Positions 1-9,456 of a stretch of 17,557 nucleotides of DNA are shown here, piece by piece. A program made the position numbers and the translations under genes. The notes below the pieces were generated by a model that did not search any database, was not told where the DNA came from, and saw only the letters and a list, made by a program, of their open reading frames with translations. Origin of the DNA: an uncultured bacterium (GTDB taxonomy: Bacteria > Actinomycetota > Coriobacteriia > Coriobacteriales > Coriobacteriaceae); assembly GCA_905216045.1 (NCBI GenBank), contig CAJMSL010000031.1, positions 1 to 17,557 on the forward strand, read 5' to 3'. Within the stretch, counting starts at the first letter, position 1, and each line of letters starts with the position of its first letter.

Positions 1-87
1 ATTAAGGTTGCTGCTCTACAGTCCTGCTCACGACGGAGAGCACATTAAGTGCTCTCCTGTTCGTGCGGAACTCGCGACAACCTTAAT
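1..87. repeat. Imperfect long inverted repeat at the window edge
   Basis: The outer arms are a perfect 10-base pair, ATTAAGGTTG (1-10) against CAACCTTAAT (78-87). The core is a perfect 9-base stem, GGAGAGCAC (35-43) against GTGCTCTCC (49-57), around the loop ATTAA. The middle parts pair imperfectly, for example CACGA-like against TCGTG-like segments, so the whole element can fold into one long hairpin. No open reading frame lies in it. It sits downstream of the phosphatase gene on that gene's transcript strand, but no T-run follows, so a simple terminator is not supported. It could be a small non-autonomous mobile element, a dispersed palindromic repeat or a structured RNA. Its position at base 1 would fit a contig broken at a multicopy repeat, which is inference. 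Confidence 0.6.
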
Positions 88-161
88 ATGTCTCAGGCCC
101 GCCCCCTCCGCCGCACACTGGGAACGCCACGTTGATGTCTGCTAAACCTTGCTCGCTCAGG

Positions 162-788
162 CTAATGACTTTGTTGGGGGTCCACTATTTGCTGGAGGGT
201 GAACTTGCATTGGGACGGTTCGCCTTCTGCTTGTGGCTTTGCCTCATCGAAATCGAAGATCATGATGGCGCAGTTGGGGAGTTTTGTTGGGAGCTCGAAG
301 CCCTCTGGGGCTGCGGCCTTGATAAATTGGCGGCTGGCGCTGCCGTGGCTTACTGCTAGAAGGGTTTCGATGCCCTCGGAGCCCATGATATTGGTAAGCG
401 CATCCACCATACGTTCTTGCAGCGCCTGGCTTCCTTCTCCTCCGAAGGGGACCAGGTCCTCGCCCGGATCCCAGACGTCGGTGGGCAGCGCGCCGTGCGG
501 GCCTTCTTCGAAGGAGCCGTAGCAGCGCTCGATAATGCCTTCGCAGGGCTCGGCTGCTGCGTCCGGGCCGAGGAGCTCGCATGCGACGAGACTTGCCGTG
601 TCCATGGCTCGGCCTAAGGGTGATGAGACCACTTTGTCGGGGACGACGCTGTGGGCTTTGAGCCATGCGGCCGCTGCCCGTGCCTGCTGACGGCCCAGAT
701 CGGTGAGCGGTGAATCACAGCGACCCTGGACGAGCTTTTTGACGTTGAATTCCGTCTGGCCGTGGCGGAGTAGGTATAGGCGCTTCAT
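162..788 (-). CDS. Histidine phosphatase family protein (phosphoglycerate mutase-like)
   Basis: This is a 208-residue protein of the branch-1 histidine phosphatase superfamily, which removes or moves phosphate groups through a phosphohistidine. The N-terminus has the hallmark LLRHGQT (residues 6-12), with H9 as the expected phospho-acceptor. R60 in SSPLGRA is a likely phosphate ligand, E87 in the IIERCYG segment is the likely acid, and H148 in AVSHGSA is the second catalytic histidine. The length is usual for small cytosolic members such as CobC-like or YhfR-like phosphatases. The substrate cannot be read from the sequence, and true glycolytic phosphoglycerate mutase is less likely. The ATG is preceded by a purine-rich GAGGAG site. 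It lies 39 bases downstream of the CDF exporter gene on the same strand, so the two are probably co-transcribed. Confidence 0.88.
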   Translation of the reverse strand: MKRLYLLRHGQTEFNVKKLVQGRCDSPLTDLGRQQARAAAAWLKAHSVVPDKVVSSPLGRAMDTASLVACELLGPDAAAEPCEGIIERCYGSFEEGPHGALPTDVWDPGEDLVPFGGEGSQALQERMVDALTNIMGSEGIETLLAVSHGSASRQFIKAAAPEGFELPTKLPNCAIMIFDFDEAKPQAEGEPSQCKFTLQQIVDPQQSH

Positions 789-827
789 GCTCTCCTCTTC
801 TGTATAACTTGCTTTGCCGGCACAGCC

Positions 828-1982
828 CTACTCGTGGGTATGCCCTACGTAGTCTTCGTCGATCGTAATCTTGGCAATCGACTTGGGATATTCCGATTCG
901 ACCCGTTGTGCCAGCGCGTGCTTTACGTCTTCGGCACTCATCTGCAGATCCGAGGGTCGCACGCAGTCAAAGATCACGTTGGTGTGCGTAGGGCCCGGCA
1001 CACAGCGCAGATCGTGAATTGAAAGGCGGCTATCGATCTGTTGAGCCATGGCGTTAATGCGTAAACGCATGCTCGCTACCTTGGGATCGTCGGTCACGAT
1101 GGGGTCGTAATGGAGCGTGACAATCATGCCGTCTTCGTTCCTAAACGCCTGCTCAATATTGTCGAGCGTGTCATGACTTTTCAGCGGGCTGGCCTCGGCT
1201 GCCATCTCGGCGTGAGCGCTTGCGAACTTTCTGCCCGGACCGTAGTCGTGAACCATCAGATCGTGAACGCCCAGAACGCCGGGGTAGCTCATGATCTTGT
1301 CTCGAATGTGCTTGACCAGCTTGGGATCGGGTGCCTGGCCCAAAAGCGGGCTCACCGTATCTTGAATAAGCTCAAAGCCGCTCCAGCCAATATAGGCGCC
1401 AACGGCAAGTCCAACCCAAGCATCAAGATTGACATGCGTCACCTGCGAAACAATCGCGCACGCCAGCACAGCACCCGTGGCCAGGACATCGTTCTTTGAG
1501 TCCTGAGCCGTCGCATGCAGTGTATCGGACTCAATACGGTCACCGAGCTTTTGGTTGAGGGCCGCCATCCAGAGCTTTACGACCATCGAAAGCACTAGAA
1601 CTGCCACCAGGGCAAGCGAGAACTCGACAGGTTCGGGGTGGATGATGCGCTCGACCGAGGACTTCACCAGCTCAACGCCAATCAGCAGCACGAGCGCCGC
1701 CACGACCAGACCCGAGAGATACTCGTAGCGACCGTGGCCGTAAGGATGCTCGGGGTCGGCCGGCTTGCTCGCCAGCTTAAAGCCCAGCACGCTCACGATG
1801 TTCGAGCTAGCATCGGACAGGTTGTTCATGGCATCCGCCACGATCGAAACCGATCCCGACAGCACGCCAATTGCACCCTTCGCAGCGCATAGTGCCACAT
1901 TGGCGACAATACACACCATGCCCGTCAACGTGCCCACGCGCGCACGGTCGCCCTGCGCACAACGAACAATCCACTCGACCAT
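828..1982 (-). CDS. Cation diffusion facilitator family metal exporter, probably manganese type
   Basis: This 384-residue inner-membrane protein has the CDF fold: hydrophobic helices fill roughly residues 18-205, followed by a cytoplasmic tail. The helix-2 metal site reads NNLSD (N53, D57). The helix-5 site reads DSKND (D161, D165), where zinc exporters such as FieF normally have HxxxD. An N/DxxxD plus DxxxD pattern is typical of manganese-type CDF proteins (MntE-like), so export of Mn(II), possibly Fe(II), by proton exchange is inferred. The HPYGHGRYEY loop (residues 79-88) after helix 2 is also characteristic. The tail is longer than in FieF and seems to hold two successive small alpha/beta domains, about residues 218-300 and 305-380. 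The start is chosen at the first ATG; its ribosome site (GGGGGCGGA) is only moderate. It follows the fab-unit terminator, so it probably has its own promoter, which I cannot place. Confidence 0.88.
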   Translation of the reverse strand: MVEWIVRCAQGDRARVGTLTGMVCIVANVALCAAKGAIGVLSGSVSIVADAMNNLSDASSNIVSVLGFKLASKPADPEHPYGHGRYEYLSGLVVAALVLLIGVELVKSSVERIIHPEPVEFSLALVAVLVLSMVVKLWMAALNQKLGDRIESDTLHATAQDSKNDVLATGAVLACAIVSQVTHVNLDAWVGLAVGAYIGWSGFELIQDTVSPLLGQAPDPKLVKHIRDKIMSYPGVLGVHDLMVHDYGPGRKFASAHAEMAAEASPLKSHDTLDNIEQAFRNEDGMIVTLHYDPIVTDDPKVASMRLRINAMAQQIDSRLSIHDLRCVPGPTHTNVIFDCVRPSDLQMSAEDVKHALAQRVESEYPKSIAKITIDEDYVGHTHE

Positions 1983-2061
1983 CTACATCCGCCCCCACGG
2001 TACTACCTATATATCTATTGCTCAAACGGATTGTAGTGTAGCCACTTTGTCCCCCAGATAC

Positions 2062-2095
2062 AAAAAAGGCCGCAACCCACACGGGCCACGGCCTT
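2062..2095 (-). terminator. Rho-independent terminator after the fab/acc/EIIC unit
   Basis: Read on the minus strand, AAGGCCG pairs with CGGCCTT. The stem continues inward through TGGCCC against GGGTTG around a GTGT loop, giving about 13 pairs with some G-T pairs. A run of Ts (complement of 2062-2067) follows immediately. It lies 38 bases past the EIIC stop codon and before the CDF gene, so it ends the leftward fatty-acid transcript and separates the two units. Confidence 0.85.
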
Positions 2096-2133
2096 GGAAT
2101 ATGGCAAAGGAATCGTCCTTGTGTCGCACAGGT

Positions 2134-3348
2134 TTACGCGCTTACTTCGGCCACGCTCTTCGAGGTTTCGGGTGAATCGGCTCCGTCCCCCGTCGTCTGT
2201 CCCTTCGCCGGCACCACGCCAAAGCAGTAGCTCAGCGCCGCAGACACCGCAAATGCCACACCGCCGGCAGCGCAGCACCACAGCAGGTTCGAGATGCCGC
2301 CCGTGGCAAAGCCAATGACCATAAGGACATTCGTCATGCCGATGGTATAGGCCGTAACGTGGCCCACGGCCGCAACAAGGCCTCCGACGGCGCCGCCAAT
2401 GGCCATGCACGTCAGGCACCTGCCATATTTAAAGCCGCAACCGTACAGCGCCGGCTCGCTTACGCCGCCAAGAACACCCGAGATTGAATAGCCCAGCATG
2501 AGCGCCTTCTCGTCCTTATCCGCAACGCGAAGCGACGCGCCAAAGGGCATGCCCCAAACGGCGAACGTTGCCATCGTCGCGGCGATCAGGATGCACGAAT
2601 CCGTTCCCACACTCATAAACTGCGCATAGGCGAGCGATAGGACAACGTTGCTGACGCCGGCGATCTTTAGGAACTCCCAGCCCGCAGCAAGCCCCATGAG
2701 CGTGAGCAGCGACACGATGCCACCGGAATTGCCAAGCATAAACATAAGCTGGCCCAACAGCATGCCCAGATAGCTGCCCGCCGGCGCCGTAATACACAGC
2801 GAAACCGGAACCATGACAAGCATGGTCGCAAACGGAACAAACGAAAACGCCACGGCCCTAGGGATAACGCGCTTAAAGAAACACTCCACTCGCCATAGCA
2901 CAGGCACCGAAAGGAGAACTGGAATAACAGTCGTCGTGTAATCGTTGACCGGCGCGGGAAGCAGACCATACACGGAAGTCATCGATGCCCCCGTCGTCGA
3001 TGCGGCATCGACGAGCTTGAGCAGATCGGGCGCAATCAATACGCCGCCCAGCATCATACCCAGCTGCTCCGAGCAACCGAGCTGGCGGGCGGCCGCCCAA
3101 CCAAGATAGATGGGCAAAAAGTAGTAGCCGGCGTTATAGAGCCAACTGTAGAACAGGCGATAGATTTCGGAATCGGCAGACCACAGGCCCAGCATGCCTT
3201 CGCCCATAATGACGGCGACGGTGCGGAACAACGCCGCGCAGACAATAAACGGCAGCGCCGACATCATGCTTTTGGACAGATAATCGACCACGGCCATGGC
3301 GTTTGATGAAACCGACGTTGTAAACGAGGTGTTAGAAACTTGTAGCAT
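2134..3348 (-). CDS. Lone PTS EIIC sugar permease (glucose/sucrose/beta-glucoside superfamily)
   Basis: This is a 404-residue polytopic membrane protein matching the EIIC transport domain of the phosphotransferase system. Recognisable parts are a VVDYLSKS start (residues 20-27), a TTTVIPVLLSV segment (138-148) like the SSVIPIIL region of sucrose/glucoside permeases, and GGVSEPALYG (294-303), the counterpart of the conserved GITEPA(I/L)YG motif with E298 at the sugar site. There is no EIIB domain with its phosphocysteine and no EIIA domain, in the protein or nearby, so it would need partner domains in trans. The substrate is unknown. The reading frame stays open to 3648, but that extension is out of frame over the end of accDA and looks spurious. 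ATG at 3348 has GGGAAAGG six bases upstream. ATG at 3372, adding eight residues, is a possible alternative. The gap to the accDA stop is 40 bases, so it appears to be the last gene of the fab unit. Confidence 0.83.
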   Translation of the reverse strand: MLQVSNTSFTTSVSSNAMAVVDYLSKSMMSALPFIVCAALFRTVAVIMGEGMLGLWSADSEIYRLFYSWLYNAGYYFLPIYLGWAAARQLGCSEQLGMMLGGVLIAPDLLKLVDAASTTGASMTSVYGLLPAPVNDYTTTVIPVLLSVPVLWRVECFFKRVIPRAVAFSFVPFATMLVMVPVSLCITAPAGSYLGMLLGQLMFMLGNSGGIVSLLTLMGLAAGWEFLKIAGVSNVVLSLAYAQFMSVGTDSCILIAATMATFAVWGMPFGASLRVADKDEKALMLGYSISGVLGGVSEPALYGCGFKYGRCLTCMAIGGAVGGLVAAVGHVTAYTIGMTNVLMVIGFATGGISNLLWCCAAGGVAFAVSAALSYCFGVVPAKGQTTGDGADSPETSKSVAEVSA

Positions 3349-3388
3349 GGAACGCCTTTCCCAATATGACATGCGGGCTGTCCCTTTG

Positions 3389-5099
3389 TCACATCGTGCG
3401 GTACTGACCGATTGCGCGGTACTTTTCGTAGCGGAGGTTTGTGAGGGTCGCGTCGTCGAGCTGCCCAAGCGCATCGAAGGCATCAAATGCCGAGGACATG
3501 ACGGCACCGGCGATCTCCTCATGCGACAGGCCCTTATCGTCAACAATGCCGTCGGTGATGCCGAGCGCCAGCAGATCGGGGGCCGTGAGCTTAAGCGCCT
3601 CGGCGGCCTCATTCGCGCGCTCGGTATCCTTCCACAGGATCGACGCACAGGCCTCGGGGCTCACGACCGAATAGGCCGAGCTCGAGAGCATCAGGATGCG
3701 GTCGGCCACGGACAGCGCCAGCGCGCCACCAGAGCCTCCCTCGCCTGTCACCACCGAGACAATCGGCGTCTTAAAGCCGCTCATCTCCATGAGGTTCTGG
3801 GCAATCGCCTCACCCTGGCCGCGTTCCTCGGCACCGATGCCGCAAAACGCGCCCGAAGTATCGACCAGGCACAGAACCGGTCGACCAAACTTTTCGGCCT
3901 GGCGCATCAGGCGACGCGCTTTGCGGTAGCCCTCGGGATGTGCCATACCAAAGTTGCGACGCATGCGCTCTTTGGTCGTGGTGCCGCGCTCGATGGCGAT
4001 GACCGTTACGGGGCGTCCGTCTTTCCAGCCAATGCCAGCCACCACAGCAGCGTCGTCGCCAAAGTAGCGGTCGCCGTGCAGCTCCCCAAATCCAACCCGG
4101 CCCAGCGAGATCATCTCGCCTGCCGTGGCGCGATCTGCCGAGCGGGTCTGCCTGACAATCTCGAGCGCGGTTTTTGGTGCGGCCGAGCGCTTGAACAAGT
4201 GTCCCAGCTTTTTGCCGCGGCGACCCGTATGCACGATCTCATGCGGTGCCCCCAGGCCGGGCGCGCGCCCTTCGTGCAGCGCCAGCAGCTCGCCTACCGT
4301 GAGCGCACTCTCGCCACGCGGAACAACGGCATCGCAAAAGCCGTGCTCCAGCAAAAACTCGGAGCGCTGGAATCCCTTGGGCAGGCGCTTGTGCATGTTC
4401 TGCTCGATCACGCGCGGGCCGGCAAATGCCGTCAGGGCATCGGGCTCGGCCAGGATAATATCGCCCTCCATGGCAAAGCTCGCGGTTACGCCTCCGGTCG
4501 TGGGGTCAGTGAGCACCGTGATATACAGGCCGCCCGCCTCGCTATGGCGCCTAACCGCCGCAGAGATTTTGGCCATCTGCATGAGCGAGGTCACGCCCTC
4601 CTGCATGCGGGCGCCACCCGATACGGTAAAGCCAACGACCGGCAGTCCCAGCTCGGTCGCACGCTCAAATGTGCGGCAGATCTTCTCGCCCACCACGGAA
4701 CCCATCGAGCCCATCATAAAGTTGGCGTCCATAAAGAAGAGCGCCGTATCGCAACCGCAGATTTTGCCCTTGCCGCACACAACGGCATCGCGCTCGCCCG
4801 AACGTTCGCTCACGCTCTTGAGCTTGTCGGCATAGCCGGGAAACGAAAGGAAGTCCTCCGGCGCCAGACTGGCATCCCATTCCTCAAACGTGCCCTCGTC
4901 AATCGTCATGCGCATGCGGTCGCGCCCGCTCACGCGAAAGTGTTTGCCGCAACGAGGGCAGACCTCGAGGTTGTCGTGCAGGCGCGCCTCATCGATCACG
5001 CGGCGGCACTCCGGGCACTTGATAAACACGTGGCGCGCGGGAAACTCGGCGCACGACTCGGTCATCGGTCCCTCGAGGACGTTGACCGTCTTCGCTTTT

Positions 5100-5113
<14 letters not shown>
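3389..5113 (-). CDS. accDA: Fused acetyl-CoA carboxylase carboxyltransferase, beta (AccD) plus alpha (AccA)
   Basis: This 574-residue protein combines both carboxyltransferase subunits of acetyl-CoA carboxylase, which move CO2 from carboxybiotin on AccB to acetyl-CoA to form malonyl-CoA. The AccD half (about 1-295) opens with a four-cysteine zinc ribbon (C33, C36, C52, C55) and has the crotonase-fold VSGGARMQEG stretch (164-173). The AccA half (about 310-574) carries RRNFGMAHPEGYRKA (385-399), the DTSGAF segment (418-423), GEGGSGGALALS (457-468) and SPEACASILWK (485-495). Separate AccD and AccA would total about 620 residues; the shortfall is mainly at the AccA N-terminus. The start overlaps the end of accC by 14 bases, suggesting translational coupling. 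A second ATG at 5107 is also possible. The fusion fixes a 1:1 ratio of the two halves. Confidence 0.95.
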
Positions 5114-6443
<1,330 letters not shown>

Positions 6444-6453
6444 GAAGCCTTCC

Positions 6454-6876
6454 TTAACTTTCGTGCATGAGTGCAAAAGACATATCGGCGCGGCAGCAAA
6501 CCTCACCGTTGACGCTCGCGGTGCCCGTCGCAAAGCGGAACGGCCCGCGCGCACGCGTGATGGAGCACACCAGCTCCACCGTGTCGCCCGGACGCACCGG
6601 ACGCTTAAAGCGCACCTTGTCCAGACTCGTGTAGAACGGCGTCGCGCCGCGCGCCCCCTCATCGCCCATCAGCAGTACGCAGCAGTTCTGGGCGAGCATC
6701 TCGCACTGAATCACGCCGGGGACGACCGGGTTTCCCGGAAAATGCCCCTGCAAAAAGTACTCGTCGCCCGTAATCTTGATCTTGCCGTGGGCCTCGTCGC
6801 CCACCAGCTCGGCCTCGTCGAGCAAGAGCATCGGCTCGCGATGCGGTAACAGCTTCTTGAGCTCTTCTTTGTTCAT
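6454..6876 (-). CDS. fabZ: 3-hydroxyacyl-ACP dehydratase
   Basis: This 140-residue hotdog-fold enzyme removes water from 3-hydroxyacyl-ACP to give trans-2-enoyl-ACP in each elongation round. LLPHREPMLLLD (9-20) is the family N-terminal signature. GHFPGNPVVPGVIQCEM (44-60) is the catalytic segment, with H45 and E59 as the active pair. The ATG at 6876 is chosen because AGGTG sits seven bases upstream and the protein then starts MNKEELKKLLPH. An in-frame GTG at 6885, directly after the accB stop, would add three residues. No FabA or FabM isomerase is seen in the window, so the route to unsaturated fatty acids is not encoded here. Confidence 0.95.
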   Translation of the reverse strand: MNKEELKKLLPHREPMLLLDEAELVGDEAHGKIKITGDEYFLQGHFPGNPVVPGVIQCEMLAQNCCVLLMGDEGARGATPFYTSLDKVRFKRPVRPGDTVELVCSITRARGPFRFATGTASVNGEVCCRADMSFALMHES

Positions 6877-6885
6877 GGATATCAC

Positions 6886-7362
6886 CTATCCGATCCTCAT
6901 GAGACAGCTGCCAAACTCCACGAGGTCGCCGTCGGCCACGCAGATCTCGAGCACCTCGCCGTCTGCCTCGGCCGTCACCTCGTTGAGAACCTTCATGGCC
7001 TCGATGATGCAGAGGGTCTCGCCGGCCTTGACCTTGGAGCCCACGTGCACAAACGGCTCGTCGCCCGGCGCCGGGGCAGCATAGAAAACGCCGACCATGG
7101 GAGCGGTCACCTCGGTGCCCTTGGGCTCCGGTGCGGCGGCAGGTGCCTGCGCGGCGGGCTCCGGTGTGGCGGCAGGCATGGCGACAGGAGCCACCGCCGG
7201 AGCAGTCACGGCACCCGGCATAGGCATGGGCACGGCGACAGGCTGCGCGGCGCTCGCGCGCGCGAGTTCGACCGCGGTGCCATCGGGCTCCTCAACGCGT
7301 ACGCGCGTGAGGCCGCGGTCCTCCATAACATCGGCTATCTCGGCAAGTCTTTTGGAATCCAT
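6886..7362 (-). CDS. accB: Biotin carboxyl carrier protein of acetyl-CoA carboxylase
   Basis: This is a 158-residue BCCP that carries carboxybiotin between AccC and AccDA. The C-terminal lipoyl/biotinyl domain (about 84-158) holds IIEAMKVLNE (119-128), in which K124 is the lysine biotinylated by BirA. Family members more often read EAMKMMNE, and the VL variant is conservative. The usual thumb insertion near APAPGDEPFVHVG (96-108) is present. Residues 40-80 are an Ala/Pro/Met-rich flexible linker. The N-terminal helix (MDSKRLAEIADVMEDRGL) is typical. The ATG is 3 bases past the fabF stop, with its AGGAG site inside the end of fabF. Its modifying enzyme, birA, is encoded divergently at the head of this cluster. 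Confidence 0.95.
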   Translation of the reverse strand: MDSKRLAEIADVMEDRGLTRVRVEEPDGTAVELARASAAQPVAVPMPMPGAVTAPAVAPVAMPAATPEPAAQAPAAAPEPKGTEVTAPMVGVFYAAPAPGDEPFVHVGSKVKAGETLCIIEAMKVLNEVTAEADGEVLEICVADGDLVEFGSCLMRIG

Positions 7363-7365
7363 GCT

Positions 7366-8613
7366 CTAGCTCCTCGTATATCTACGCAGCGCGATGGCGG
7401 CGTTGTGTCCGCCAAAGCCCAGGTTGGTCGAAAGCGCCCAGGTAAGGTCGGCGCGAACCGCGCGATTGGGCGTGTAGTCAAGATCGCAGGCGGGATCGGG
7501 CGTGTGGTAGTTAATGGTCGGCGGCACCACGCCCTGCTCGAGCGCCATGGCGCAGGCCATGACCTCGATGGCGCCCGTGGCACCGATCATGTGGCCGGTC
7601 ATCGACTTAGTCGACGAGACGTGCGCGGCGCGTGCCGCGTCCTCGCCGAGCGCACGCTTAATGCCCGCCGTCTCGGACGAATCGTTGAGCTTGGTCGAGG
7701 TGCCGTGGGCATTGATGTAGAGACCCTCGGAAGGCTTGACGTCGCCCTCGGTCACCGCCAGCGATATCGCGCGGGCAATGCCGGCAGCCTCGGGATCAGG
7801 GCTCGTGATGTGATAGGCATCATCGGTGTTGCCGTAGCCCACGACCTCGGCATAAATGTGCGCACCGCGCGCCTGCGCATGTTCCATGCTCTCGAGTACC
7901 AGCACGCAGGCGCCCTCGCCCATCACAAAGCCATCGCGGTCTGCATCGAACGGGCGGCAAGCCGTCGCGGGATCAGGGTTGGTGGTCAATGCGCGGCAGG
8001 ACGTAAAGCCCGCAACTGCATCGGGGATAATGGCAGCCTCGGCACCGCCAGCGAGAATCGCATCGGCATAGCCGTGCTTGATGGCGCGGAACGCCTCGCC
8101 CACCGCATGGGCCGAGGTTGCGCACGCGGTCACGACGGGCAGGGTCGGGCCCTTTGCCTTATGGCGAATCGCGATGTTGCCCGAAGCCATGTTGGGAATC
8201 ATCATCGCGATCATGTAGGGCGATGCGCGACGAGGCCCCCGATCGGCGATCGTGTGGACGTTGTCGACGAGTGTCTGCATGCCGCCCACACCCGAGCCCA
8301 CGTAGACGCCCAGGCGCTCTCGATCGATGGCGCCTTCGACATCAAAGCCCGCATCGTGCATGGCCTCGTCCGAAGCCGCCATCGCAAACTGAACGCAGGG
8401 GTCGAGATGCTTGGCGTCACGCTTGCCAAAGTACTCGTTGCCGTCAAAGCCCTTGACCTCGGCCGCCACCTTGACGGTAAACGCATCGGTATCGAAGTGC
8501 GTGATCGGGCCGATGCCGCACGTGCCAGCACACATTGCCGCCCAGGTGGCAAGCGCGGTGTTGCCGAGCGGCGATATGACACCTATGCCGGTAATTGCAA
8601 CTCTCTGTTCCAT
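7366..8613 (-). CDS. fabF: Beta-ketoacyl-ACP synthase II
   Basis: This 415-residue thiolase-fold condensing enzyme extends acyl chains by two carbons using malonyl-ACP. The C-H-H catalytic triad is visible: C164 in VVTACATSAHA, H303 in INAHGTSTKLND, and H341 in KSMTGHMIGATG, almost exactly the numbering of E. coli FabF. The glycine-rich C-terminal NLGFGGHNAA (397-406) is also present. The start at 8613 (MEQRVAITGIG) is chosen because GAGGAG lies six bases upstream. In-frame ATGs at 8616 and 8631 would add one or six residues, but the latter would put the ribosome site inside the gene. It lies between fabG and accB, with a 39-base gap after fabG. Confidence 0.96.
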   Translation of the reverse strand: MEQRVAITGIGVISPLGNTALATWAAMCAGTCGIGPITHFDTDAFTVKVAAEVKGFDGNEYFGKRDAKHLDPCVQFAMAASDEAMHDAGFDVEGAIDRERLGVYVGSGVGGMQTLVDNVHTIADRGPRRASPYMIAMMIPNMASGNIAIRHKAKGPTLPVVTACATSAHAVGEAFRAIKHGYADAILAGGAEAAIIPDAVAGFTSCRALTTNPDPATACRPFDADRDGFVMGEGACVLVLESMEHAQARGAHIYAEVVGYGNTDDAYHITSPDPEAAGIARAISLAVTEGDVKPSEGLYINAHGTSTKLNDSSETAGIKRALGEDAARAAHVSSTKSMTGHMIGATGAIEVMACAMALEQGVVPPTINYHTPDPACDLDYTPNRAVRADLTWALSTNLGFGGHNAAIALRRYTRS

Positions 8614-8652
8614 CATGGTCTCCTCATCCAAGCCGTTCTTCGGCCCTGGTTT

Positions 8653-9426
8653 CTACATCGCCATTCCGCCGTCGACGCGCACGACCTCACCCGTAATGTA
8701 GGCAGCCGCATCGCTCGCCAGAAAGCGCACTACGCCGGCCACCTCCTCGGGGCGCGCCATGCGCTTAAGGGGAATCTGCTCCTCGGTTGCCGCACGAACC
8801 TTCTCCGAGAGCTTTGCCGTCATATCCGTCTCGACAAACCCGGGGGCAACCGCGTTCACTCGTACGCCGCGGGGCGCAAGCTCGCGCGCCACCGCCTTGG
8901 TCAGGCCGATCACGCCCGCCTTGGAGGCAGCGTAGTTGGCTTGCCCGGCATTGCCCATCAGGCCCACGACCGAGCTCATGTTGACGACGCAGCCGCCGCG
9001 CTGGCGCATAAAGGTCTTGGTGAGCGCGCGCGTCGTGTTAAACGTTCCCTTGAGATTGACATCGAGTACGCGATCGAAGGCGTCATCGCCCATGCGCATG
9101 AGCAGGCCATCGTGGGTGATGCCAGCGTTGTTGACGAGCGCCCAAATGGAGCCAAAGTCGTTGAGGACCGCTTCCACGCACGCGTTGACGGCAGCGGGGT
9201 CGGCCACATCGCATTGATACGCGCGTGCCGCGGCGCCAGCCGCCTCGCAGGCCTCGCACGTCTCGCGCGCCGCATCGACGCTGCCGGCATAGACGACGGC
9301 GATATTAAAGCCGTCCTCCGCCAGACCGACAGCGCAGGCGCGGCCGATACCACGCGAGCCGCCCGTGACCAGTGCCACGCGACGTGAGTCGTTGCGCTCG
9401 AGCGTGCCGTTGTTCAAGTTGCCCAT
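8653..9426 (-). CDS. fabG: 3-oxoacyl-ACP reductase
   Basis: This is a 257-residue short-chain dehydrogenase that uses NADPH to reduce 3-oxoacyl-ACP. It has the Rossmann motif TGGSRGIG (21-28), NNAG (99-102), catalytic N124, S152, Y165 and K169 (YAASK), and the C-terminal ITGEVVRVDGGMAM typical of FabG. About a dozen N-terminal residues (GNLNNGTLERND) precede the domain and are longer than usual. The start with AAAGGA five bases upstream is still the best supported. A gap of 30 bases separates it from fabD. Other SDR activities are possible in principle, but the operon position makes FabG nearly certain. Confidence 0.96.
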   Translation of the reverse strand: MGNLNNGTLERNDSRRVALVTGGSRGIGRACAVGLAEDGFNIAVVYAGSVDAARETCEACEAAGAAARAYQCDVADPAAVNACVEAVLNDFGSIWALVNNAGITHDGLLMRMGDDAFDRVLDVNLKGTFNTTRALTKTFMRQRGGCVVNMSSVVGLMGNAGQANYAASKAGVIGLTKAVARELAPRGVRVNAVAPGFVETDMTAKLSEKVRAATEEQIPLKRMARPEEVAGVVRFLASDAAAYITGEVVRVDGGMAM

Positions 9427-9456
9427 GTCATTCCTTTCGGGTTACAGCCCTATGGA

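Noticed and set aside
1..87. Inverted repeat as a terminator for the phosphatase gene
   Set aside because: No T-run follows the core stem on the transcript strand, so it was kept only as a repeat.
3349..3648. N-terminal extension of the EIIC frame
   Set aside because: It overlaps accDA in another frame and is Arg/Ser/Pro-rich; the permease domain begins after 3348.
6444..6662. N-terminal extension of the accC frame
   Set aside because: It lies over fabZ in another frame, and the biotin carboxylase N-terminus starts exactly at 6443 after a good ribosome site.
7045..9387. Very long plus-strand open frame opposite accB, fabF and fabG
   Set aside because: It is a shadow of three well-recognised minus-strand genes, with a His/Arg/Gly/Ala-rich product and no family motifs.
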